In this document: positions 1 through 5,395 of the stretch, one piece after another
Position numbering within the stretch: the first letter of the stretch is position 1
How the letters are laid out: every line of letters begins with the position of its first letter
NCBI GenBank assembly: GCA_031415375.1
Contig: JANORP010000057.1
Span: 1 to 6,057, forward strand
Direction of reading: 5' to 3'
Source of the DNA: JADKCL01 sp031415375
GTDB lineage: Bacteria > Bacteroidota > Bacteroidia > J057 > JADKCL01
DNA length: 6,057 nucleotides
The notes under the pieces: model-generated
Database searches by the model: none
The model's input: the letters and a program-made list of their open reading frames with translations, nothing else
Told to the model about the DNA's origin: nothing
Program-made: the position numbers and the translations under genes

Positions 1-292
1 TCGAAGTGGCAAGAAATTTGGCTTGCTGGTCATCATCCCGATAAGCATATTAAGCAAAAGCAAACTAGACTGTTCGTAAGGCGCATTTCTTAGCAAGTTT
101 AGATGATTCATGCAAGTCAGGTTGCAGATCAAGATCAAAGATTCGGCAAGAATTTTGATCAGAAATCGGATCGGATTTGAGCGCATTGCCAGGTAGTGAT
201 CCGCAAAATTCTACCCCAAATACCCACTGCCCCAAACCCGACCGCCTTGAAGCAATCAGATTTGGGGCAGCCCTTAAATTGGCAGCCAAAAC
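1..292. other. Left-edge stretch without a supportable gene
   Basis: No complete gene can be defended here. Plus-strand frame 1 is open from the window edge to a TAG at 91-93 (30 codons ending LFVRRIS), so it could be the 3' tail of a gene starting to the left. Plus frame 2 is also open to 79. One minus-strand frame is open to the edge, with a possible ATG at 48-46. With three frames open over so short a distance none is decisive. From about 94 to 292 I see only weak inverted repeats (GATCAAA with TTTGATC around 137-160) and no clear terminator with a U-tract for the minus-strand gene that ends at 293. Confidence 0.4.
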
Positions 293-961
293 TCAGCCCA
301 TGCCGTAATAATCGGCCTCTAGACCTTCAACCTTGGTTTTGGTGGCATTCCAGGCATTGACCATGTGCATTTTGTAGGCAAAAACACTACCCGCCGAGAG
401 GGTGATGGTCTGTGTGCCTGACTTGCCACCCGACGCAGTGACTTTCAGGTCTGCGGTGGTGGCAGTAGCCGTGATGCTACCCGAGGTGTCAAAGTGCTCG
501 GCCAAAGCGGCTTCCATCACGATCCAGACCTCGGTGACAATGCGCCCGTCGCTGCCCTCTGCGGCGAGGTAGTTGCGTGTCACGGTTGCATCGGCATTGA
601 GCATGGTTTTGAGCGGCCCCTCTGTGATGAAAAGATTGTACAATTTGACATTGGCGCTTTTTACCTTGCTATAGGCGAGGCTTCCTGCGGCTGTCACGCC
701 GACCTTAAATACCTTCACAGTGCCGTTCACTTCGACGGCGGCTTGGCTCGTTTGGCCCCAGTCGATCCCGACCGTAATGCCTTTGGTGACGCGCTTTACC
801 AAATGTGCACGTTGCACTTTGCTTTGCGGATCGATATAAACGCCTGCCCCGATGGGGTCTTTCTTTTGACCGAAGGTCCCGATTTCCACGAGGTGAGCAT
901 TGCCACGGAAATACTTCTGGGCGCCGTACTCAAAATAATGATCTGTGATTTTAGTGGACAT
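293..961 (-). CDS. Uncharacterised 222-residue protein, probably beta-rich and cytoplasmic
   Basis: The protein begins MSTKITDHYFEYGAQ and ends EADYYGMG, with a TGA stop. I do not recognise the family. There is no signal peptide, lipobox or membrane helix, so a cytoplasmic protein is likely. Visible blocks are a Gly/Lys/Asp-rich loop (GQKKDPIGAGVYID, about residues 30-43), a central region (GPLKTMLNADATVTRNYLAAEG, split here as GPLKTMLN and RNYLAAEG, about 115-137), an alternating hydrophobic strand followed by an acidic helix (TEVWIVMEAALAEHF, about 143-157), and a Ser/Thr/Gly-rich C-terminal part (ASGGKSGTQTITLSAG) that reads like beta strands. The ATG at 961 is preceded by AAAATATT and no Shine-Dalgarno, as is common in Bacteroidota. 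The almost identical leader before the 110-residue gene at 2213 hints at a common origin. An antisense open frame at 494-973 is Cys/His-rich and looks like a shadow. That the gene is real is fairly sure; its role is unknown. Confidence 0.8.
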   Translation of the reverse strand: MSTKITDHYFEYGAQKYFRGNAHLVEIGTFGQKKDPIGAGVYIDPQSKVQRAHLVKRVTKGITVGIDWGQTSQAAVEVNGTVKVFKVGVTAAGSLAYSKVKSANVKLYNLFITEGPLKTMLNADATVTRNYLAAEGSDGRIVTEVWIVMEAALAEHFDTSGSITATATTADLKVTASGGKSGTQTITLSAGSVFAYKMHMVNAWNATKTKVEGLEADYYGMG

Positions 962-1163
962 AATATTTTATGAAATTTTGAGGTTGCTGAAATTTTGGAC
1001 ATCAGGATTCTGCGCGGCAACCTCATTGCGTGCCGAGACCTGATTTGATGACATAGAGGTACATGGCGCAGGCGGTTGCCAGCGGGTGAACCTCATTGAT
1101 AGATGTTTTTGTAGCCGTTACCTACTCGTGAGCACTGCTTCTTGGTAGGCATGGAGTGATCGG

Positions 1164-1179
1164 GGAACAAATTTGTTCC
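1164..1179. repeat. 16-bp perfect palindrome GGAACAAATTTGTTCC
   Basis: The sequence is identical to its own reverse complement over 16 bases. There is no loop, so it is more like a dimeric-protein binding site than an RNA hairpin. It lies about 200 bp upstream of the 222-residue minus-strand gene, too far for a typical operator of that gene, and no promoter was recognised beside it. It may be chance or a remnant of a mobile element. Confidence 0.45.
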
Positions 1180-1281
1180 ACCTCAAAGCGGCAAGCATCC
1201 ACGGTTGTATAATCGGTGAATTATTTGCATTTTTTTAATTATGACTATCCGCATGTTTAACAGTAGAAGTATATAGGGTTT

Positions 1282-1397
1282 GTCATTTCGAGTGACCACA
1301 AATAGGATTTGCCTTTTGATCGAATGACAAACCCACCTGGTCATCCCGAGTGGACACAAATAGGATTTGCCTTTTGATCGAATGACAAACCCACTTG
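1282..1397. repeat. Two tandem copies of a 58-bp hairpin-bearing repeat
   Basis: Units at 1282-1339 and 1340-1397 match at 53 of 58 positions by hand count, and a third copy begins at 1398 (GTCATCCCGAG) before diverging. Each unit starts GTCAT(TT/CC)CGAGTG and contains CACAAATAGGATTTGCC and TCGAATGACAAACCCAC. The start and end of a unit are complementary. With the preceding bases, GGGTTTGTCAT (1276-1286) pairs perfectly with ATGACAAACCC (1324-1334), so each unit can form a cruciform or RNA hairpin. The period is too long, the copy number too low and direct spacers are absent, so this is not a CRISPR. It is best described as a duplicated dispersed intergenic repeat. Confidence 0.75.
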
Positions 1398-1424
1398 GTC
1401 ATCCCGAGCGTAGCCGAGGGATCT
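1398..1424. repeat. Half-copy of a dispersed GTCATCCCGAGCGTAGCCGAGGGATCT-type repeat
   Basis: This stretch begins like the 58-bp units, then changes to CGTAGCCGAGGGATCT. ATCCC (1401-1405) pairs with GGGAT (1418-1422). From general knowledge, similar GTCATCCCGAGCG...GAGGGATCT arms recur in intergenic DNA of many Bacteroidota and other bacteria as one arm of palindromic elements. Only one arm is evident here, so it may be a truncated copy. Confidence 0.55.
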
Positions 1425-1520
1425 TGAGCACAGATACCCCCCCTGCCCAGCAGCAACACTATCCCTTCACAACGAATCTATTCAATTTTTCAACTTGCTG
1501 ATTATCTGAGCAATACATCA

Positions 1521-1772
1521 CTTGTCATTGGTGCCGAAGTGATCGAGGGAGCGTAGCGCTGCGCCCTCGCAAGGCGGGGACCCGATCACGCAGCAGAGAA
1601 ATCTAGCGCGGCCAGATACACCTCCTGCTTGAAAGCTCCTATTTGCAATTCCTGCCAAAAGCTGCTTTTCAGAAGGGCAATTTAGTAGGAGGTGTATCGG
1701 TAGGCGCCAGATTTCTTCGCTACGTCTTGGAGCCGAAGTAAATACCTCCAAGACTTCGGTCGAAATGACAAG
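1521..1772. repeat. 252-bp MITE-like palindromic element with imperfect terminal inverted repeats
   Basis: The outer 20 bases at each end are inverted copies matching at 16 of 20 positions (CTTGTCATT...CCGAAGT at left; ACTTCGG...AATGACAAG at right). Inside, AGAAATCT (1597-1604) pairs with AGATTTCT (1709-1716), and GATACACCTCCT (1615-1626) pairs perfectly over 12 bp with AGGAGGTGTATC (1687-1698), leaving a roughly 60-base central segment. The left arm has nested small stems: TGATCG/CGATCA at 1540-1545 and 1583-1588, and CGAGGG/CCCTCG at 1544-1549 and 1564-1569. It encodes no transposase, and the 77-codon minus-strand open frame across it is a by-product. It looks like a non-autonomous mobile or REP/MITE-type element. 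I saw no clear target-site duplication. Confidence 0.65.
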
Positions 1773-1880
1773 ATATTTGAGCTACTGTTAAAGTTGCGGA
1801 TAGCCATATTTTTAATTGCCATTGACGGGATATTTCGCCAATCAATTCAATCTAATACGACTGGAAGCATTATGCAGTGA

Positions 1881-2213
1881 CTATGCGTTAATGGTGAAAG
1901 GCTTGATCACCTCCACGCATTGGACGCCAAACTTGTCGATCGTTGGGTTAAGGACAATCGTTGAGACTCCTGTTTCCACCCTCGGCCTATCTTTGGTTTC
2001 AAGGACCAACAATTTATCAACGTATCCAATTGTGAGCGTATCGGAATAATAGGTTCCCAGCACGCGGCCGGGCCAGGCCTTTGCAATGTCCTCGATGACA
2101 ATGACGCCATAGCCGACAAACGTCCAGTACAAGCACTTGTATTCGTAGCTCGGTATCAGCAGTTGCCGGAATTTCATGCCGCCATAATTAATGTACACAA
2201 TAATCTCTTTCAT
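1881..2213 (-). CDS. Uncharacterised 110-residue protein, paralogue of the adjacent 109-residue protein
   Basis: The protein begins MKEIIVYINYGG and ends EVIKPFTINA, with a TAG stop. The last 77 residues align without gaps to the last 77 of the neighbouring 109-residue protein, with 35 identities by hand count. Conserved blocks are VIEDIA, the PG.VLGTY segment, LTI, ETG and the terminal KPF.I.A. Alternating hydrophobic residues suggest a small beta-sandwich or barrel. There is no signal peptide or membrane helix. No known family was recognised. The ATG at 2213 is preceded by AAAAATATT, nearly the same leader as the 222-residue gene. It lies 127 bp downstream of the 109-residue gene in the same direction, so cotranscription is possible, though a weak promoter-like pair sits in the gap. 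An alternative downstream start in another frame (1907-2119) is a shadow. The paralogy makes the gene itself convincing; the role is unknown. Confidence 0.78.
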   Translation of the reverse strand: MKEIIVYINYGGMKFRQLLIPSYEYKCLYWTFVGYGVIVIEDIAKAWPGRVLGTYYSDTLTIGYVDKLLVLETKDRPRVETGVSTIVLNPTIDKFGVQCVEVIKPFTINA

Positions 2214-2242
2214 AATATTTTTCTTTATGTGGTCGAATGAAT

Positions 2243-2278
2243 CAAAAGTTGATTTGCGCCATCAAGCGCGAAAACAAA
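2243..2278 (-). promoter_or_regulatory. Weak Bacteroidota-type promoter candidate before the 110-residue gene
   Basis: On the minus strand AACTTTTG (2250-2243) matches TAnnTTTG except for the first base. A TTTG (2278-2275) lies 24 nt upstream, longer than the usual 19-21. A start near 2237 would give a leader of about 24 nt before the ATG at 2213. The match is imperfect, so the 110-residue gene may instead be read from the promoter of the 109-residue gene. Confidence 0.3.
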
Positions 2279-2340
2279 ATATCTTAGGGTGATGAATATC
2301 TGGGAATTCTGACGTTCGACTCGTTTCCTCGCTCGCCTGA

Positions 2341-2670
2341 TTAGGCCGTAATCACAAAGGGCTTGGTCACCGTCACGAAAGCCGGCCTGCCTTTTGTGAG
2401 CTTTGCCTTGAGGTGCAACAAGTAAGTACCCGTTTCTATGACCGTACCATCAGCATTGACGAGATCGAGTCCTGAATCGTTCTGGCGAATCGTGAGCTGC
2501 CCAGATTCGTAGGTTCCAAGCACAAGGCCAGGTTCGACCCGCGCGATGTCCTCAATCACGACAATGCCATAGTACACCATTTTGATTGTGCAGCTATAGG
2601 CTTGCCCAAACGAGAGCAAATTCTCCGGCTGGCTATTAATGCTGGATAAATAGACGATGAATGAACTCAT
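2341..2670 (-). CDS. Uncharacterised 109-residue protein, paralogue of the adjacent 110-residue protein
   Basis: The protein begins MSSFIVYLSSIN and ends VTKPFVITA, with a TAA stop. Residues 33-109 align without gaps to residues 34-110 of the neighbouring protein (35 of 77 identical), sharing VIEDIA, PG.VLGTY, LTI, ETG and KPF.I.A. The first 32 residues are much less similar, keeping only IVY near the start. The C-terminal part is therefore the constrained core, and the N-terminal part may give specificity. No signal peptide or membrane helix is visible, and I know of no named family. The ATG at 2670 is the first of the small tandem set, with a good promoter-like sequence 33 nt upstream. It is divergent from the 491-residue gene across 165 bp. 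The pair arose by tandem duplication that is now old, judging by the divergence. Confidence 0.8.
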   Translation of the reverse strand: MSSFIVYLSSINSQPENLLSFGQAYSCTIKMVYYGIVVIEDIARVEPGLVLGTYESGQLTIRQNDSGLDLVNADGTVIETGTYLLHLKAKLTKGRPAFVTVTKPFVITA

Positions 2671-2702
2671 AACTTATTTTGTGGTAGTTGAATTGACTGA
2701 GA

Positions 2703-2734
2703 CGAAGGTAGGTACTGCCTATCACCATGGCAAA
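2703..2734 (-). promoter_or_regulatory. Bacteroidota-type promoter for the 109-residue gene
   Basis: Read on the minus strand, TTTG (2734-2731) is followed after exactly 20 nt by TACCTTCG (2710-2703). This is one base away from the Bacteroidota -7 consensus TAnnTTTG, and the spacing is right for the -33/-7 pair. Transcription would begin near 2697-2700, giving a leader of about 28 nt before the ATG at 2670. It would drive the two small paralogues away from the 491-residue gene. Confidence 0.5.
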
Positions 2735-2835
2735 CAACTTTTAGTTAATTATTTAACTTCTAGGATTCATATTCGGGGCTAAAAGCATTAAATTCGTTAA
2801 AATTGACCATATTTGGATAGTAAATATTTAATCTC

Positions 2836-4311
2836 ATGTTGCTAGAAGATTCCCTTTATTCCTTGATCCAATCCCTTACGCAGCATGAGAAGCGCTACAT
2901 CCGGTTGGAATTTTCCCAAAATTCCCCCAAAAAGGAAGGCCATCTCTGGCGTTTGTTCCAATTGATCGACCGGCAGGCAGCCTACGAGGAGGCTGCGATC
3001 AAGCAACAATTGGCAGACGATCCCCTTGGCCGCCAATTTGCAGTCCATAAAAATCTTCTTTACCACGCCATTTTGCGTAGCCTGCAATCCTACCGCTATG
3101 AAAGCTCATCGGGGATGAAGGTGCGCTCGGGCATCGACAAAGTGGAGATCTTGGTCGAGAAGGGCAAGCATGAGGCAGCCCTCAAGCTCCTGCTACGCAG
3201 CCGCAAGCTGGCAGAGGAGACAGGGCAACACGGTTATATTCTCGAGTTGCTGGCCTGGGAACGACGGATTTTGCGCTTTCTGCATCCCCTCAATTATTTG
3301 GATTCATTGCCGCGCTTGGAGGCTTATGAGCGGAAGTGGCTCACGATCATCCGCCAGGAATCGGAGGCCATGGGCATCTACGACCGTCTGTTTGCCTGGG
3401 TGCAGGTGGAGCGACGCATGGAGAAAAGCAATCTGGCAGACCAGTTGCAGGCGGTCGAAGATAGACTTGCAATCTTGGAGGCAGATGTATTGCCTTGCTT
3501 CAATACCCTTGCCTCCGTGCTGAATGCCAAGGCCTTGATCCAGCAATTGCACGGCGACTACCAGGGAATGATGGGCGCTTTTGGCGCATTGCGTGCGCAC
3601 TGGGACCTATATCCACACATGAAGGCGGTCGAGCCCCAGCGTTTTGCGCGCCTACAGATCGGTTGGCTCAACAGCATGCTTGCAGCAGGCAAGATTGGGC
3701 AGCACCTCCCCGAAATTCGCGCCTTGCGCAAAATGCCCATCCAAGGCAGCGCTGACCATGCCCGCACGGTCTTCCAGTCCTACAACCTGGAATTGCTCTG
3801 GCTACTCGATCAAAAGAATGCCCAATCCGCTTTGCTTTTCCTCCGATTCTTTGAAGAGAAATTGCCAGAGATGCTCCCTTACCTCGATGATTTGCGGCTG
3901 CACAGCCTGTATCTCAATGCGACGATCCTGCACTTCAGCAATGCCGATTACAAAAATGCCCTCGATTGGGCACAGCGCATCCGCAATATGGATCAGCCCA
4001 ACCGTGACACGCTTTTTTTCCGAAATGCGAGTCTCCTTTCCCTGATCTGCAACTGCGAAATCGGCCACCAAGCCGCAGCAGAGTCCCAATTGGCGTCGAT
4101 CGGGCGCCGCCTCAGCCTGTACGAATCCGACTGGGAATTTGGGCGTATCGTCATTGACTGGATGGCGAAGCTCCTGCCACGGTGGGGCACGGCTGATGAA
4201 GTGCCCTTGAAACGCGCCTTTCACACCGCCCTCGTGGAGCTGGAACGCAGGACGAAACCTGTGCCGATGGTGCTGGATTTGATCAGGGATTGGGCGACGG
4301 CGAAACCATAG
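2836..4311 (+). CDS. Uncharacterised 491-residue alpha-helical, probably TPR-like protein
   Basis: The protein begins MLLEDSLYSLIQSLTQHEKRY and ends LIRDWATAKP, with a TAG stop. It is rich in Leu, Ala, Glu, Gln and Arg with few glycines or prolines, as expected of an all-helical repeat protein. Pairs of amphipathic helices recur, for example KHEAALKLLLRSRKLAEETG (about 110-129), which is TPR-like, followed by a segment with WERR. The N-terminal region (about 1-85: a helix, a HEKRYIRLEFS segment, then a helix ending KNLLYHAILRSLQSYR) resembles uncharacterised Bacteroidota proteins that I know only as hypothetical. There is no signal peptide or membrane helix, so a cytoplasmic scaffold or interaction role is inferred. 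The ATG at 2836 has an A/T-rich leader (ATATTTAATCTC) and no Shine-Dalgarno. The DUF58 gene follows about 100 bp downstream in the same direction, so the two may be cotranscribed. A long antisense open frame over its 3' half is a shadow. Confidence 0.87.
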   Translation: MLLEDSLYSLIQSLTQHEKRYIRLEFSQNSPKKEGHLWRLFQLIDRQAAYEEAAIKQQLADDPLGRQFAVHKNLLYHAILRSLQSYRYESSSGMKVRSGIDKVEILVEKGKHEAALKLLLRSRKLAEETGQHGYILELLAWERRILRFLHPLNYLDSLPRLEAYERKWLTIIRQESEAMGIYDRLFAWVQVERRMEKSNLADQLQAVEDRLAILEADVLPCFNTLASVLNAKALIQQLHGDYQGMMGAFGALRAHWDLYPHMKAVEPQRFARLQIGWLNSMLAAGKIGQHLPEIRALRKMPIQGSADHARTVFQSYNLELLWLLDQKNAQSALLFLRFFEEKLPEMLPYLDDLRLHSLYLNATILHFSNADYKNALDWAQRIRNMDQPNRDTLFFRNASLLSLICNCEIGHQAAAESQLASIGRRLSLYESDWEFGRIVIDWMAKLLPRWGTADEVPLKRAFHTALVELERRTKPVPMVLDLIRDWATAKP

Positions 4312-4413
4312 CACAGTCATGCTGGCGCGAGGCGCTGATTGTTTCTCCTTTCGTTGCATTCCATTCCCCATCTCCCAAAAATTCCGCATCTTTACCCAAA
4401 GAAGCAGCGCACA

Positions 4414-5340
4414 GTGGCAATACACGAAATCAAATACCTGGACCCGGTTGTCGTGTCCAAGCTCAAAAACATCGAGGTGAAGGCCCGCCTGATCGTCGAG
4501 GGCTTTATCACGGGCTTTCACAAGAGCCCTTTTCATGGATTTTCGGTGGAATTTGCCGAGCACAGGCCCTACAACCAAGGCGAATCGCTCAAAAACGTGG
4601 ACTGGAAGGTCTATGGCAAGACCGACAAGCTCTATACCAAACGCTATGACGAGGAAACCAACCTGCGTTGCCAGGTCGTGCTCGACATGAGTGACTCGAT
4701 GCGTTATCCACAAACTGGGATCTCCAAACTCGAGTACGGCGCCTACCTTGCCGCCTCGCTGCAGTACCTCATGGTACAGCAGCGCGACGCCACCGGCCTC
4801 ACCCTCTTCGACGACGAGGTGCGCTTCTATGCCCCGCCTAAGTCCAAAAAATCTTGGCTCGTGCAGATGTTTGCCAAGCTCGAGGAAGTCGTGGACAACA
4901 AAGACAAGCTCCAGCACAAGACCGCTCACGCCCGCGTGATCCATCAGCTCGCGCTCAAGTTTCAGCGCCGCAGCTTCGTGGTGCTCATCACCGACCTCTT
5001 CAATCAGCTCGAAGGCCAAGACGAACTCTTCCGTTCGCTCCAGCACCTGCGCCACGCCAAGCACGAGGTCATCCTCTTCAACCTGCTCGACCGCAAGACC
5101 GAGGAAAAATTTGACTTCCCCAACCGCCCGATCGTGCTCGAAGACCTCGAGACCGGCGAAAAAATCCAAGTCAACCCAGCCCAGATCCGCGACCAATACC
5201 AAGCGCTCATGGCCAGCCGCAAGGCCATCTTCAAGCGCAAGTGCCACGAGCTCAACATCGACTTCGTCGAGGTCGATATCGCGACCACCTACGACAAGGT
5301 CCTGGCGGATTATTTGATCAAGCGGCAGATGTTGGCATGA
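4414..5340 (+). CDS. DUF58 family protein with von Willebrand A-like metal-site motif
   Basis: From the GTG at 4414 the protein has 308 residues (VAIHEIKYLDPVVVSKL...). The DUF58 signature is clear: HKSPFHGFSVEF (about 36-47), EHRPYNQGE (49-57) and VDWK (62-65), which correspond to the family's region around 'R.Y..GD....IDW'. A VWA-type core follows, with VVLDMSDSM, whose DxSxS metal-binding motif is at about 91-95, and a later strand VLITDL (190-195). DUF58 proteins usually act with MoxR AAA+ ATPases and VWA/BatA-type proteins, in cofactor or protein maturation or in stress responses; the exact role here is not known. No transmembrane helix is present, so it is soluble. A TTG at 4339 would add 25 residues rich in Pro/His/Leu; I prefer GTG because the family starts close to the YLDP segment. 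No MoxR gene is visible; the upstream partner is the 491-residue helical protein. The stop is TGA at 5338. Confidence 0.9.
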   Translation: MAIHEIKYLDPVVVSKLKNIEVKARLIVEGFITGFHKSPFHGFSVEFAEHRPYNQGESLKNVDWKVYGKTDKLYTKRYDEETNLRCQVVLDMSDSMRYPQTGISKLEYGAYLAASLQYLMVQQRDATGLTLFDDEVRFYAPPKSKKSWLVQMFAKLEEVVDNKDKLQHKTAHARVIHQLALKFQRRSFVVLITDLFNQLEGQDELFRSLQHLRHAKHEVILFNLLDRKTEEKFDFPNRPIVLEDLETGEKIQVNPAQIRDQYQALMASRKAIFKRKCHELNIDFVEVDIATTYDKVLADYLIKRQMLA

Positions 5341-5352
5341 GGGGCTGATTTC

Positions 5353-5388
5353 TTTGGGAGGGAATTTGAAAATAGGCTTGTATCTTTG
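5353..5388 (+). promoter_or_regulatory. Bacteroidota-type promoter before the restriction-like gene
   Basis: TATCTTTG (5381-5388) is a perfect match to the TAnnTTTG -7 element. A TTTG lies at 5353-5356, but 24 nt away, slightly more than the usual 19-21. Transcription would begin around 5392-5396, at or just before the ATG at 5396, so the mRNA would be leaderless or nearly so. The box lies after the DUF58 stop, giving the last gene its own promoter. Confidence 0.45.
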
Positions 5389-5395
5389 ACACGAG

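Larger units (their letters stand above)
962..1880. other. Long gene-free interval filled with repeats
   Basis: About 920 bp separate the 222-residue gene from the 110-residue gene, and I find no convincing coding sequence in either strand. Stops are frequent. The longest open frame (minus strand, 1518-1751) is simply the inside of an inverted-repeat element. The interval holds a perfect palindrome (1164-1179), a two-copy 58-bp tandem repeat (1282-1397), a half-copy of a dispersed repeat (1398-1424) and a 252-bp palindromic element (1521-1772), each listed separately. A short direct repeat, AACCTCATTG, occurs at 1019-1028 and 1089-1098. The rest (962-1163, 1180-1275, 1425-1520, 1773-1880) shows nothing I can name. 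Confidence 0.7.

Noticed and set aside
65..289. 74-codon minus-strand open frame just after the 222-residue gene
   Set aside because: It has only a TTG start, no recognisable motif or consistent helical or strand pattern, and no ribosome-binding context; I treat it as chance.
494..973. 159-codon plus-strand open frame opposite the 222-residue gene
   Set aside because: It starts with GTG inside the gene, is rich in Cys and His without motif order, and the opposite strand reads as a more protein-like sequence with an A/T-rich leader.
1025..1117. 30-codon minus-strand tail ending VIKSGLGTQ before a TGA
   Set aside because: It reads protein-like and might be the remnant of a decayed gene, but it is bounded upstream by an in-frame TAG and is too short to support a call.
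1282..1397. Possible CRISPR array
   Set aside because: Only two near-identical units of 58 bp with no distinct spacers and no cas gene; the whole unit is repeated.
1518..1751. 77-codon minus-strand open frame in the gap
   Set aside because: It coincides with the 252-bp inverted-repeat element, so the frame is a consequence of the repeat sequence.
2801..2835. Promoter for the 491-residue gene (CATATTTG at 2808-2815, or TTGACC at 2803 with TATTTA at 2825)
   Set aside because: The first lacks an upstream TTTG at the right spacing, and the second would place the start of transcription at the ATG without other support.
4321..4350. Short GCGC-GAG-GCGC stem followed by a T-rich stretch, as a terminator after the 491-residue gene
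   Set aside because: The stem has only four strong base pairs and the T-tract is interrupted, so I cannot support termination between the two genes.
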